Shown one piece after another: positions 1 through 8,311 of a DNA stretch of 34,041 nt. Numbering within the stretch: position 1 is the first letter of the stretch; each line of letters starts with the position of its first letter. The stretch spans positions 1 to 34,041 of the forward strand of contig CAYXUG010000018.1 in assembly GCA_964468655.1 (NCBI GenBank), read 5' to 3'. The position numbers and the translations under genes were made by a program. Source of the stretch: CAYXUG01 sp964468655 (GTDB lineage Bacteria > Fidelibacterota > Marinisomatia > Marinisomatales > CAYXUG01). The notes beneath the pieces were generated by a model, which was given only the letters and a program-made list of their open reading frames with translations, was not told the origin of the DNA and ran no database searches.

Positions 1-58
1 AAAGTTAACTTAAATTACCAATGTGTAAACCATGTCTATCCAAGTGTCAACTTTAACT

Positions 59-87
59 TTGAATTCCTTTTCACCTCCGCATAAATT
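59..87 (+). promoter_or_regulatory. possible promoter for proline dehydrogenase
   Basis: A TTGAAT hexamer at 59-64 and TAAATT at 82-87 are separated by 17 bases, as in a sigma-70-type promoter, each matching consensus at 4 of 6 bases. The predicted start of transcription would lie only a few bases before the ATG at 100. That agrees with the lack of any Shine-Dalgarno sequence before that ATG and would make the transcript almost leaderless. In AT-rich DNA such matches are common, so this is tentative. Confidence 0.25.
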
Positions 88-99
88 TACTCTATTCAA

Positions 100-1011
100 A
101 TGGGACTTTTCAGCAAAACAATAACATCAATTCTTCCTTTCATTCCTCCTTCATGGATACGCCCCTTTGCCATGAAATATGTAGCGGGAGAAGATTCATC
201 GGCAGCCCTCGAAACAGTGCACAAACTCAATGAACAGGGATTTTCCGTCACTCTCGATTTGCTGGGTGAACACACGGAATCTGTTGAGAGATCGGAAGTT
301 GTTACCGGAATTTACTGTAACCTTTACGACGAAATTTCTACCCGGAAATTGGATTGCAATATTTCACTTAAACTGACCCACCTGGGACTTGGATTCAATG
401 ATGAACTTGCAAAAAATAATCTCTTCGAAATTCTGTCAAAAGCTGAAGAGCATCAAAACTTTATGCGGATTGATATGGAGAATTCTCCTTTCACGGATGA
501 GACATTGGAACTGGTTGAAATGTGCAAGTCAAAATACCAGAATGTGGGACCGGTGCTACAAGCATATCTAAGGCGGAGTGAAAATGATTTAACACAACTC
601 ATGATGAATAATTTAAAAGTCCGAATCTGCAAAGGCATTTACAGGGAATCATCAGAGATTGCTTTTCAGGACAGGGATAAAATCCGAACCAATTTTATCC
701 GGTTGGTCCAATCCGCCCTGTCAGGCGGCGCTAATGCAGGGATTGCCACCCACGACCTCTACCTCATTGACACACTTGAAACGTGGATTAAGAACAAAAA
801 TATCACAAAAGATCGGTATGAGTTTCAGGTGCTGTACGGCGTTCCCATGAAAGGCCGAGTGAACGTATTAAAAAGTGAAGGTCACAAAGTACGGATTTAC
901 GTCCCATTCGGCGATGAGTGGTACGATTACTCCATCCGCCGATTGAAGGAAAATCCCAATATCGCCGGCTATATTTTGAAGAATCTTTTTACAAAAAATG
1001 ATCGTCCTTGA
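100..1011 (+). CDS. monofunctional proline dehydrogenase (PRODH)
   Basis: This FAD enzyme oxidises proline to 1-pyrroline-5-carboxylate and passes electrons to the quinone pool, the first step of proline breakdown to glutamate. The 303-residue protein matches the single-domain PRODH size. It shows the conserved barrel motifs in order: SLKLTHLGL (89-97), RIDMENS (123-129), QAYLRR (154-159), RICKGIY (175-181), ATHD (216-219), FQVLYGVP (242-249) and the substrate-binding helix YSIRRL (277-282) with its paired arginines. No aldehyde dehydrogenase domain is fused, so this is not bifunctional PutA, and no P5C dehydrogenase gene is in the window. The reading frame overlaps the following acetyltransferase gene by 14 bases. 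There is no clear ribosome binding site before the ATG. Confidence 0.95.
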   Translation: MGLFSKTITSILPFIPPSWIRPFAMKYVAGEDSSAALETVHKLNEQGFSVTLDLLGEHTESVERSEVVTGIYCNLYDEISTRKLDCNISLKLTHLGLGFNDELAKNNLFEILSKAEEHQNFMRIDMENSPFTDETLELVEMCKSKYQNVGPVLQAYLRRSENDLTQLMMNNLKVRICKGIYRESSEIAFQDRDKIRTNFIRLVQSALSGGANAGIATHDLYLIDTLETWIKNKNITKDRYEFQVLYGVPMKGRVNVLKSEGHKVRIYVPFGDEWYDYSIRRLKENPNIAGYILKNLFTKNDRP

Positions 1012-1528
1012 AACGGAACGGTTAATCCTCCGCGCATTCGAGGAAGATGACTTTGACCTCTTGGTGGAACTGGACAGCGATCCTGAAGTGATGAGGTTTA
1101 TCACCGATGGACATCCGAGATCACCGGAAGAAACAGAACCGAGATTCAAGTCCCGGTTTTTAATCCCTTATGAGAACAAACCACCAGGATTTCTGGCTGC
1201 AATTGAAAAAATATCCAAAATATTTATCGGCTGGTTTCAGTTTGAATTACCACCTTCAGGGAACGAAGGTGGTGAACTGGGGTACCGGTTAAAAAAAGAA
1301 TACTGGGGAAAGGGGTACGCCACAGAGGGATCCAAAGCGCTTATTCAGAAAGGATTTGATGATTGGGAAGTGGAACGGGTATTTGCCAGAGCCATGAAGG
1401 CAAACAGAGCATCTATAAGGGTCATGGAAAAATGCGGATTGACATTTGTGAAAAATTATCATGAACCACTGTTTCCGGGAATTGATAAAGAGGGAGTTGT
1501 TTATGAGTTGAAGGATATTCGGCTTTGA
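998..1528 (+). CDS. GNAT family N-acetyltransferase, RimJ/RimL-like
   Basis: The protein of 176 residues belongs to the GNAT fold of acetyl-CoA-dependent N-acetyltransferases, in the subgroup of RimJ and RimL. It opens with the typical ETERLILR strand and has a GYRLKKEYWGKGYATEG segment (about residues 95-111), which corresponds to the acetyl-CoA binding motif A. It ends with the usual ASIRVMEKCGL helix. The substrate cannot be told from sequence; ribosomal protein N-termini, amino acids and small molecules are all known substrates of the subgroup. It overlaps the proline dehydrogenase gene by 14 bases and is probably translated from the same message. About 137 bases without a recognisable gene follow. 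Confidence 0.88.
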   Translation: MIVLETERLILRAFEEDDFDLLVELDSDPEVMRFITDGHPRSPEETEPRFKSRFLIPYENKPPGFLAAIEKISKIFIGWFQFELPPSGNEGGELGYRLKKEYWGKGYATEGSKALIQKGFDDWEVERVFARAMKANRASIRVMEKCGLTFVKNYHEPLFPGIDKEGVVYELKDIRL

Positions 1529-1665
1529 TTTAACTTGCAGGGTTCGTAGTATTGTGGTGATTATGAAGATTTAGGATGAGAGAAATTTGAATACGCCAAC
1601 GGGAAATAATTTTGTTTTTTTAATTTGGATTAGGATTATCATGTAATCAATACAAAGGAGGAACC

Positions 1666-1989
1666 ATGAAAAAGTTACTAATAGCATTGTTAATCTATAA
1701 CGGTTTCATTTATTCTGCTCAGATCGTTCTCATTGATGGGACAAAAATAAATGGAGAAATCATCAATTCTACCGATGAAGAATTGCAATTAAAAGTTTCA
1801 TACTCGGAAGATTTGATAACAATAAACAGAAGTCAAGTACTTGATATAATTTTTAGTGAGTCATCGAATAGGTCTATATTAACACAAAATACTGGGTCTT
1901 TGAGGTCTCAAAATACGATAGTCGATTTTTCTGAAACAGCTAATAGAGTTGAAAGAGCAGGATTAAAACTAATTGACTTTAAAAGTTAG
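1666..1989 (+). CDS. secreted protein of unknown function, interrupted by an amber codon
   Basis: The 107-residue frame starts at an ATG behind a perfect AAAGGAGG ribosome binding site at 1653-1660. Residues 1-18 form a signal peptide (MKK followed by a hydrophobic run ending YSAQ). Then comes a small beta-rich segment (IVLIDGTKINGEIIN and onward to about residue 65) that resembles Sm-like or SH3-like modules in periplasmic proteins. A stretch beginning around RAGLKLIDFKS is then cut by TAG at 1987-1989. The same frame continues without interruption for another 63 codons of protein-like sequence (see next entry), so this is probably the N-terminal two thirds of a protein of about 171 residues. 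I do not recognise the family and assign no function. Confidence 0.65.
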   Translation: MKKLLIALLIYNGFIYSAQIVLIDGTKINGEIINSTDEELQLKVSYSEDLITINRSQVLDIIFSESSNRSILTQNTGSLRSQNTIVDFSETANRVERAGLKLIDFKS

Positions 1990-2181
1990 TATTACTCTGG
2001 TTTTTGGATACAAGTTGCAAGCACTGCTTTTATGTTTATAGCTGAGAATGACGAAGGTGTAATGATTGGATTATTTGGTAATTTAGCTGGTAGTATTATG
2101 CAACTTTTAGCATTCTCGAAAGCTGGTGAAGCGGGTGGAGAATTAGAAAGAGCAGCATCTGAAATGAAACGATTAGAATGA
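1990..2181 (+). pseudogene. in-frame C-terminal remainder of the 1666 gene after TAG
   Basis: Directly after the amber codon the same frame stays open to a TGA at 2179-2181. It encodes YYSGFWIQVASTAF, a charged turn (AENDEGV), a second hydrophobic stretch (GLFGNLAGSIMQLLAF) and a charged tail (GELERAASEMKRLE). This looks like two membrane helices plus a cytoplasmic or periplasmic tail. There is no ribosome binding site near any internal ATG, so it is unlikely to be a separate gene. The simplest readings are a recent nonsense mutation, a sequencing error or programmed read-through. The end lies 8 bases before the next start codon, as expected for a real gene end. Confidence 0.6.
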
Positions 2182-2189
2182 TATTCTAA

Positions 2190-2561
2190 ATGAAATCTTT
2201 CACCCTCATCCTCATTTCCATCATCCCACTCTCAGGGTTAGTCGGATTGGTCAACCCCCGGTTATTAATTCAATTCATAAGAGATTCGTGGAAATCAAAG
2301 TGGATATTTCCCTTTGCTGTGGGGATTAGATTAATTGGGGGAACTTTATTTCTTCTTATTTCAGAATCAACCCGTCATCCAACTCTTATCCATATTTTTG
2401 GTTACCTTTTTATATTATCAGGTGTAACCGGATTGTTGTTGGGTAAAAGGCGCCTGACTAAATTGATTGACTGGTTTATATCCAAACCACCAGGTTTGAC
2501 GAGGTTTTGGTCAATTTTCGCAATTGCGTTTGGATCGTATTTGATTTACGCAATAATTTGA
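2190..2561 (+). CDS. small integral membrane protein of unknown function
   Basis: The protein has 123 residues and about four hydrophobic helices (roughly residues 5-22, 41-57, 66-83 and 104-122), separated by short basic loops such as KSKW and GKRRLTK. I do not recognise the family with confidence. The two halves look loosely alike, each with an arginine-rich amphipathic stretch followed by a glycine-containing helix, as in the short DUF2065 (YjeT) type of membrane protein, so it may be an internal duplication. The start lies 8 bases after the end of the interrupted gene and has no strong ribosome binding site. It converges on mutL with only 2 bases between the two stop codons. Confidence 0.7.
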   Translation: MKSFTLILISIIPLSGLVGLVNPRLLIQFIRDSWKSKWIFPFAVGIRLIGGTLFLLISESTRHPTLIHIFGYLFILSGVTGLLLGKRRLTKLIDWFISKPPGLTRFWSIFAIAFGSYLIYAII

Positions 2562-2563
2562 TA

Positions 2564-4315
2564 CTATTTCCGCTCGAAACGTTTATCCAGTTCATCGAGT
2601 GTTAGATTGATTATTACTGGTCTTCCGTGTGGACAGTAATAAGGATGTTCCGTACCAAAAAGCCGATCAACCAACGTTTGCATTTCCTTTTTCAGAAGCA
2701 AATCCCCTGCTTTTACCGCTGCCCTGCACGCAAACGACGCCGCCAGCGCTTCCTGGAATGAAGGATATTCCTTGTGGTGAGTCTGATAATTGTCAATCAC
2801 TTCCTTTAAAATTTTCTGCTCATTCCCCCACCCCATTTCGGAGGGCACTCCCTCAATCACAACCGCATACTTTCCAAACTCCCTCGTTCTGAAACCGAGT
2901 TTCTGAAGATATGGGAACAGTTCAAGGAGAACCGAAAAATCATCAGGAGGAAATTCCAAAGTCTGCGGAAACAGTAGCGACTGGCTCGGCATGGGTTCCT
3001 TGCTCATAGCTGCCAACGCCTGTTCGAATAAAATCCGCTCATGTGCGACATGCTGGTCAATAATAACAAGACCGCTTTTAATCTGAGACACAATATATTT
3101 GGAATGAATCTGCCAGATATGTTCCAGATCAACAATTCCAATTTCATCCTCCCGGGTTGAAATGGATTCAACATATTCCTTCGCCCGCTGAATATCAACC
3201 CCGGTTCCTTCACCCTGTTGACTCTCCCCTTGAAGATGAGGTGGCCGGTTAATCTGAAATGGAATTTCAGGAGATTGCCGGCCATCCTGAAACTCATTTT
3301 CAACGGGACTGAAATCCGGAATGGTAGAAAGAATATCTTTCAGTCCCTCTGTAACTGCGCTTTTCAAAACGTGATAAATCCGCCATTCGTCCCGGAACCT
3401 CACTTCAATTTTCATGGGATGAACATTCACATCCACGCCATCTAACGGCATTTCCAGGTTAAGGACGAAAAAGGGGTATTCTCCTCTCGCAACAAGGGAT
3501 TGATACGCAGAATACACAGCAGAATTCAAAAGATTGTTTACAATAAATCTTCTATTCAGAAACAGATGCTGCTCACTCCTCCGTTTTCTCACCAATGACA
3601 AATCGCCCACAAATCCGGTAACTTTAAATGCAACCTTCTCAAAATTCACCGGCAATAAATGTTTTTTATAGCTAGGGTCAAAAACAGAAGTGATTCTATC
3701 CTCAAGTGTCTCCGGAGGGAGATTTAGAACCGGCTTGTTATCCGAGGTGAGTTTGAAAGCAATCTCTGGATAGCACAATGCAAACCGCCTGATTGTCTGA
3801 ATGATGTGACGGAGTTCCACCTTGTGTCCTTTTAGAAATTTCCTCCGCGCCGGGATGGAGTAAAAGAGGTCCTGGACTGTGATGGAAGTTCCTCTGCTGA
3901 GTGATGCAGGCACCGGATCGGACACAACACCATCATGGATATCCACTTCATACCCCATGCCGGATCCATTAGTTGATGACCCTGCCTTTACCCGGGCGAC
4001 CGATGAAATACTGGCAAGTGCTTCTCCCCGGAATCCGAGTGTGTGAATATTCATCAAATCATCTACTACAGACAACTTTGATGTTGAGTGCCGCTGAAAA
4101 GCAAGCCCGATTTCCTCTTTTTCAATCCCCTCTCCATTGTCAATTACATTTATGGATGCATTTCCGCCCCCTGAAACAATGACCTCAATTTCTTTAGCGC
4201 CCGCATCAATGCTGTTTTCCATCATTTCCTTTACAACAGATGCCGGTCGCTCCACCACCTCACCAGCAGCGATTTTGTTTTTTAGATCTTCTGTTAATTT
4301 GTGAATTTTGCTCAT
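2564..4315 (-). CDS. mutL: DNA mismatch repair protein MutL
   Basis: MutL is the dimeric ATPase that links mismatch recognition by MutS to strand incision. The N-terminal GHKL ATPase is intact: KIAAGEVVERPASVVKEMMENSIDAGA-type motif I (14-40, catalytic glutamate near 32-33), DNGEG (59-63) and GFRGEAL (94-100). The C-terminal region carries the metal-binding endonuclease motif as DQHVAHE (420-426) with E431, plus ACR and CPHGRP near the end. By family knowledge this predicts a nicking MutL, used in bacteria without MutH. Length (583 residues) is normal. It is the last gene of the 12-gene minus-strand run, 70 bases after ftcD. MutS is not in the window. Confidence 0.97.
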   Translation of the reverse strand: MSKIHKLTEDLKNKIAAGEVVERPASVVKEMMENSIDAGAKEIEVIVSGGGNASINVIDNGEGIEKEEIGLAFQRHSTSKLSVVDDLMNIHTLGFRGEALASISSVARVKAGSSTNGSGMGYEVDIHDGVVSDPVPASLSRGTSITVQDLFYSIPARRKFLKGHKVELRHIIQTIRRFALCYPEIAFKLTSDNKPVLNLPPETLEDRITSVFDPSYKKHLLPVNFEKVAFKVTGFVGDLSLVRKRRSEQHLFLNRRFIVNNLLNSAVYSAYQSLVARGEYPFFVLNLEMPLDGVDVNVHPMKIEVRFRDEWRIYHVLKSAVTEGLKDILSTIPDFSPVENEFQDGRQSPEIPFQINRPPHLQGESQQGEGTGVDIQRAKEYVESISTREDEIGIVDLEHIWQIHSKYIVSQIKSGLVIIDQHVAHERILFEQALAAMSKEPMPSQSLLFPQTLEFPPDDFSVLLELFPYLQKLGFRTREFGKYAVVIEGVPSEMGWGNEQKILKEVIDNYQTHHKEYPSFQEALAASFACRAAVKAGDLLLKKEMQTLVDRLFGTEHPYYCPHGRPVIINLTLDELDKRFERK

Positions 4316-4385
4316 CTTTAAATTAGAGAATTTCGAATATTTAATAACCGATCACAAAAAACCACTCACGCCTAAGGTCTAACAC

Positions 4386-6065
4386 CTACCCATTCTCCTG
4401 AATAACTTCCTCTACCAAAACAGCAACCTTATCTCTCAGCATTACGGATTCAAACTCTAAATCGTTCACCTTTTGTTTCATTGAATTACAAAACGCATCG
4501 TCTTCAATCCCCGAAAGATTGATCAGAACATTCAGCCGGGCACCGCGGACTCCTGTAAGGGCGGATTCTGCAGCCACACCGGCATCACTTACAGAATTGG
4601 GGTTTCCTTTTTCCACTACGATTTTTGACAGCTTCAAAACATCAAAACATAATTCAGCCACCTCAAGGGGAACTTCTGTGGCTTTTTTTGTTGCTTCCTC
4701 AATGGCATTTTTACGAACTTCTTTTTGTTCATCCGTTTTCTTTTTCATCCGCATGCCAGTCATGACATCATTGAATGCTCTCGTATCATCATCCACCAGA
4801 AATGATAATCTGTCTTTAAGATTCTGTGCCGTGGTTCCGATTTCTTCCATTTCCGGCTTTAATTCCTCCATCCCTTTTTTGCCGTGAGTCAGCGCTGCTA
4901 CCATGCTCACCAATGCACCAGCTAAACTTCCTGCAAGAGCCGAGATCGATCCGCCGCCGGGAGCCGGAGAATCGGACGAAAGTTCATCGGTGAATTCATC
5001 TACTTTAATGGACATCAATTCCCGCGGAGTTTTAACTCTGTATTCAATTATTTTTTCATGGGGATCAAATGCCGCCACTTCATTCAGACCTAACGATTCA
5101 ATTGCAGTTCTAACAAATTCCAATTCCGGAACCCCCAATGTTCCTCCCTGTTTTTGAATATAATATTTCCCCGCTTCAAGCATAGCTTCCAGCGGAATGA
5201 GCCCCACAATTTCGCTTCCAGTTACGCGGAGTCCGCGCTTGCGAGCTTCTTCACGAATGGTTTCAAATACCACATGAGGTGGTGTTACATGATAGTTAGT
5301 CAAGTTGATGGAAACCTGCGCTTTCTGATATTCTTCAATGACCCAGCCAACTGCTTTGCACTCCTTCAATTTCCCCGGGACTTTCACCATTTTCCCATCT
5401 TTGTCCCTGATTATTTTCCCTTCGCTGTCCCGTTTGGCTCTGCCCTGTTCACGAATGTCAAGTGCGATATCGGAAGCCAGTTTCCGATTTTTCGTGTTGA
5501 GATTTACGTTGTAAGCAATGAGGAATTCCCTTGCGCCCACCGCCGTGGCGCCGCTTTTTGCATTAAACTTAGCGGGACCAAAGTCCGGCTTCCAGTTTGA
5601 GTCTTTCAACTTATCTTTCAGTCCCTCATATTCCCCGGAACGGACTGTAGCAAGATTTTGCCACTCTTCCCTGCTGGCTGCTTTTTCATACAGATAAATG
5701 GGAATCCCAAGTTTCTTTCCGATTCTTCCGCCTACCTCCTTCGCAATATCAATGCAATCCTCCATTGTCACACCGCTAACCGGAACAAATGGACAGACAT
5801 CTGTAGCTCCCATCCGGGCGTGGGCACCGGAATGATTCCTCATATCAATCAATTCTGATGCAGCTTTTACTACCTGAAAAGCACCTTCTTTAACACCTTC
5901 AGGAGAACCGATGAAGGTGACTACCGTTCGGTTGGTGGCTTCACCAGGATCGACATCCAGTAGGACAACACTGTCCAGTCCATCCAACTTTGATGTAATG
6001 GCATCAATCACTGTCCTATCGCGCCCTTCACTGAAATTGGGGACGCACTCTATAATTTTATCCAT
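4386..6065 (-). CDS. ftcD: glutamate formimidoyltransferase / formimidoyl-THF cyclodeaminase fusion
   Basis: This bifunctional enzyme takes the formimino group from N-formimino-glutamate, the end product of histidine breakdown, onto tetrahydrofolate. It then deaminates the product to 5,10-methenyl-THF. The transferase part covers about residues 1-330 and shows CVPNFSEGRD (7-16) and HSGAHARMG (78-86), with the presumed catalytic His82. The cyclodeaminase part begins around residue 355 and shows SPAPGGGSISALAGSL. At 559 residues it is the two-domain form, like the animal protein, rather than separate ftcD and fchA genes. It matches hutI and hutU elsewhere in the window, although about 10 kb separates them. 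It lies 12 bases after the small membrane ORF. Confidence 0.96.
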   Translation of the reverse strand: MDKIIECVPNFSEGRDRTVIDAITSKLDGLDSVVLLDVDPGEATNRTVVTFIGSPEGVKEGAFQVVKAASELIDMRNHSGAHARMGATDVCPFVPVSGVTMEDCIDIAKEVGGRIGKKLGIPIYLYEKAASREEWQNLATVRSGEYEGLKDKLKDSNWKPDFGPAKFNAKSGATAVGAREFLIAYNVNLNTKNRKLASDIALDIREQGRAKRDSEGKIIRDKDGKMVKVPGKLKECKAVGWVIEEYQKAQVSINLTNYHVTPPHVVFETIREEARKRGLRVTGSEIVGLIPLEAMLEAGKYYIQKQGGTLGVPELEFVRTAIESLGLNEVAAFDPHEKIIEYRVKTPRELMSIKVDEFTDELSSDSPAPGGGSISALAGSLAGALVSMVAALTHGKKGMEELKPEMEEIGTTAQNLKDRLSFLVDDDTRAFNDVMTGMRMKKKTDEQKEVRKNAIEEATKKATEVPLEVAELCFDVLKLSKIVVEKGNPNSVSDAGVAAESALTGVRGARLNVLINLSGIEDDAFCNSMKQKVNDLEFESVMLRDKVAVLVEEVIQENG

Positions 6066-6077
6066 TTAAAATTATTC

Positions 6078-6206
6078 TCATTCTGTCACGCTTGTTAAAT
6101 ACCAGAATATAAATCCCACAACACTCAAAATCACAATGAGCCATCCCATCGATTTTGCAGGTTTTCTCCGTTTAATGACATTTTTAAATTTTACTTCAGC
6201 CGTCAT
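6078..6206 (-). CDS. 42-residue single-helix membrane protein (small ORF)
   Basis: This short frame fills the gap between the site-2 protease gene and ftcD. Its ATG shares one base with the protease stop codon (TAATG), a classic coupling junction, and its TGA is 12 bases before the ftcD start. The product has a basic N-terminal part (KFKNVIKRRKPAKS) and one strongly hydrophobic helix (WLIVILSVVGFIFWYL) ending in TSVTE. By the positive-inside rule the N-terminus would be cytoplasmic. I know no named family for it. The junction and the clean membrane-protein composition argue that it is translated. A role beside the membrane protease, or none, cannot be decided from sequence. Confidence 0.65.
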   Translation of the reverse strand: MTAEVKFKNVIKRRKPAKSMGWLIVILSVVGFIFWYLTSVTE

Positions 6207-6832
6207 TACATGAGTCCAAATGTAAAAAGGGATGCAAAAAATTGGACAAACGGTCCAATAATCATCCAGAATATGGATACTCCCGTCATCATGCCAAACA
6301 TGACCAGTCCCAGAAGAACAAAAGGACCGTATCTTTCAAGATTAACCACAATATGCTCATACTGGTATGGCAGTAAACTCCTGAGGACTTTTGAACCGTC
6401 CAAAGGAGGAATTGGAAATAGATTGAACACAGCAAGGGCAATATTTATTTGAATGGAAAAGCTCAACATCTGAAGAATATAACTACCGTTTTGAAAGGGG
6501 ATAGTTTTAAATAGAACAAAAAATATTACACCTGAAATGAACGCTAAAACCATATTCATTCCAATACCAGCAAGCGCAACCCAAAGCATATCCCGCTTGG
6601 GGTCTTTGAAATATCTCGGATCAACGGGTACAGGTTTTGCCCATCCAAAATGGACAATAAAAAGCATAATCGTTCCGATGGGATCCATGTGCGATATGGG
6701 ATTTAAGGTGAGCCGCCCCATCATTTTTGCGGTGGGATCGCCAAACTTCATGGCAACATATCCGTGAGCATACTCATGAAAAGTTATAGCAATAAGAATG
6801 GGCGGTAAAATGAGTGCGAATTCGGCTACCAT
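6206..6832 (-). CDS. site-2 protease family (M50) intramembrane metalloprotease
   Basis: The protein of 208 residues is a minimal site-2 protease, a zinc enzyme that cuts transmembrane helices. It has the HEYAH zinc motif at residues 19-23 and the second metal motif NLFPIPPLDG at 137-146, with Asp145 as the third ligand. About five to six hydrophobic segments are present. There is no PDZ domain, so it is not RseP itself but the small, widespread relative. The start overlaps the end of the recombinase gene by 7 bases and its stop overlaps the next small ORF by one. Substrates are unknown. Confidence 0.92.
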   Translation of the reverse strand: MVAEFALILPPILIAITFHEYAHGYVAMKFGDPTAKMMGRLTLNPISHMDPIGTIMLFIVHFGWAKPVPVDPRYFKDPKRDMLWVALAGIGMNMVLAFISGVIFFVLFKTIPFQNGSYILQMLSFSIQINIALAVFNLFPIPPLDGSKVLRSLLPYQYEHIVVNLERYGPFVLLGLVMFGMMTGVSIFWMIIGPFVQFFASLFTFGLM

Positions 6833-7743
6833 CGCGGATGAAATGTTTTGTGAACTTCTTTCAGATAGTTGGTGTCCAGATGGGTATAAATCTGCGTTGT
6901 GCTGATATCGGCATGCCCCAAAAGTTCCTGCACAACGCGAAGGTCAGCGCCACCTTCCAGCATGTGAGTGGCAAAACTGTGACGGAGAGTGTGAGGACTC
7001 ACACGCTTGTGTATCCCTGCTTTCTTTGCAGTTTCTGAAACCATTTTCCAGACCCATTTTCTGGAAAGTGCTTTCCCTCTTCTGCTGATAAAAACATGAT
7101 CCTCATGAAATCCCTTTTTCCCCAGTTGAGGGCGGACCTCATTGATATAGAATTCCAGTTGAGATGCTGCTCTTCCTCCAACCGGGACCAGCCGTTCTTT
7201 CGATCCTTTGCCCATCACCTTGACCAATCCCTTGTGCTGCAACAGGTGAACAACTTTCAGCGATATTAGTTCAGAAACCCGCAGTCCTGAGGAATAAAGT
7301 AATTCAATGATTGCTCTGTCCCGAATGTCCAATGGTGGCTTTGAATAAGGAGTATCAAGAATTTTTTCAATTTCGTAGACAGGCAAAACAATCGGCAGAT
7401 GTTTGGGAAGTTTCGGCGGTTGAATATTTTCTGTGGGGTCTGTTTGTGTTCGGGATTCTTCTTTTAAAAATTGATGATAAGACCGGATAGCTGAATGATT
7501 CCTTCGAATAGAGGTTGCCTTCAGATGGAGATCAGATAAATCCTGAATAAAACGGCTCACATGATTCGGCTCGATTTCATTGACTTTCGATACTTTGTAT
7601 TTATCTTGCATATACAACAGGTAGCGTGAAATGTCTCTTTCATAAGCTGTCACTGTATTGGGCGCCAGATTCCGCTCGACTCTCAGTGATGTTAAATACT
7701 CCTGCATATGATTTTCCACGTTAACCGGTTCTGTTAACAACAT
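6826..7743 (-). CDS. xerD: tyrosine recombinase XerC/XerD
   Basis: The enzyme resolves chromosome dimers at dif during division. The N-terminal SAM-like core-binding domain (about 13-105) is followed by the catalytic domain with all expected residues: Arg155 in SSGLRVSEL, Lys179 in GKGSKER, His251 and Arg254 in HTLRHSF, His277 in LGHADIS and the nucleophile Tyr286 in TTQIYTH. Length (305 residues) is normal. The start at 7743 is preceded by GGTGGAG at suitable spacing and overlaps gmhA by 23 bases; an alternative ATG at 7707 has a weaker site. XerD rather than XerC is a guess from the C-terminal end. The setting is housekeeping, not that of a mobile element. Confidence 0.92.
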   Translation of the reverse strand: MLLTEPVNVENHMQEYLTSLRVERNLAPNTVTAYERDISRYLLYMQDKYKVSKVNEIEPNHVSRFIQDLSDLHLKATSIRRNHSAIRSYHQFLKEESRTQTDPTENIQPPKLPKHLPIVLPVYEIEKILDTPYSKPPLDIRDRAIIELLYSSGLRVSELISLKVVHLLQHKGLVKVMGKGSKERLVPVGGRAASQLEFYINEVRPQLGKKGFHEDHVFISRRGKALSRKWVWKMVSETAKKAGIHKRVSPHTLRHSFATHMLEGGADLRVVQELLGHADISTTQIYTHLDTNYLKEVHKTFHPRW

Positions 7744-8311
7744 GTTTCTCCACCAGTTCGCAGAAAAGATGTCCGGATAGAATATGTCCCTCTTGAATCC
7801 GCTGTGTATCTGTTGTAGGAATTTTGATTTCTACATCAGCTATTCCCCTTAATTTTCCACCATCTTCTCCAGTGAGCGCCACTGTTTTCAGTCCCATCTG
7901 TTTGGCTGTTTCCATGGCCTTAATAATGTTCGCAGAATTACCGCTGGTAGAAATTGCAATTAGAATATCACCCTCTTTCCCCAATCCTTCTACTTGTTTG
8001 GCAAATACGAATTCAAACTCAACATCATTTGACCATGCTGTTAAAAAAGATGAATCCGTTGTCAGTGATACTGAAGCAACGGCATTTCTGTGATGATTTC
8101 GAAGTCCACCCATAAGTTCCGTGGAAAGATGCTGCGCCTGGGCGGCGCTGCCACCGTTTCCGCACCACAAAACTTTTCCCCCGTTCTCTATTGTTTGGAT
8201 AATCATTTCGCTCACCTGCACAATTTGTTCAGAACAGGATTCCACCATTTTTTGGATTACAGATGAACTTTCTGAAATCTGATCTTTTACAAATGTGAGC
8301 GAGTCACTCAT
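7721..8311 (-). CDS. gmhA: phosphoheptose isomerase (SIS domain)
   Basis: GmhA converts sedoheptulose 7-phosphate to D-glycero-manno-heptose 7-phosphate, the first step to the ADP-heptose used in the lipopolysaccharide core. The 196-residue SIS protein carries GNGGSAAQAQH at 51-61, Glu65 in the substrate site, STSGNS at 121-126 for phosphate binding and RIQEGHILSGH at 171-181. The last motif sets it apart from other SIS proteins such as DiaA, though DiaA-like proteins remain the main alternative. The start overlaps the GGGPS stop by 4 bases (ATGA). No other heptose genes are in the window. Confidence 0.88.
   Translation of the reverse strand: MSDSLTFVKDQISESSSVIQKMVESCSEQIVQVSEMIIQTIENGGKVLWCGNGGSAAQAQHLSTELMGGLRNHHRNAVASVSLTTDSSFLTAWSNDVEFEFVFAKQVEGLGKEGDILIAISTSGNSANIIKAMETAKQMGLKTVALTGEDGGKLRGIADVEIKIPTTDTQRIQEGHILSGHLFCELVEKHVVNRTG

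Noticed and set aside
1..60. 8-base inverted repeat AAAGTTAA (1-8) and TTAACTTT (53-60) and the AAGTTAACTT palindrome
   Set aside because: The arms are very AT-rich with a 44-base loop and the upstream context is outside the window, so chance is likely.
1529..1665. Gene or terminator in the gap after the acetyltransferase
   Set aside because: No open frame of protein character and no convincing hairpin were seen; only the ribosome binding site of the next gene is clear.
4316..4385. Possible terminator between ftcD and mutL
   Set aside because: There is a short T-run on the minus strand but no stem of more than about 3 bases before it.
5154..5600. Long open frame on the plus strand opposite ftcD
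   Set aside because: It is the shadow of a well conserved gene in the opposite strand. The translation has no family resemblance and no ribosome binding site.
6826..7743. Integrase of a mobile element
   Set aside because: The tyrosine recombinase is of Xer length and sits in a tight housekeeping run. No attachment sites, repeats or phage genes are nearby.
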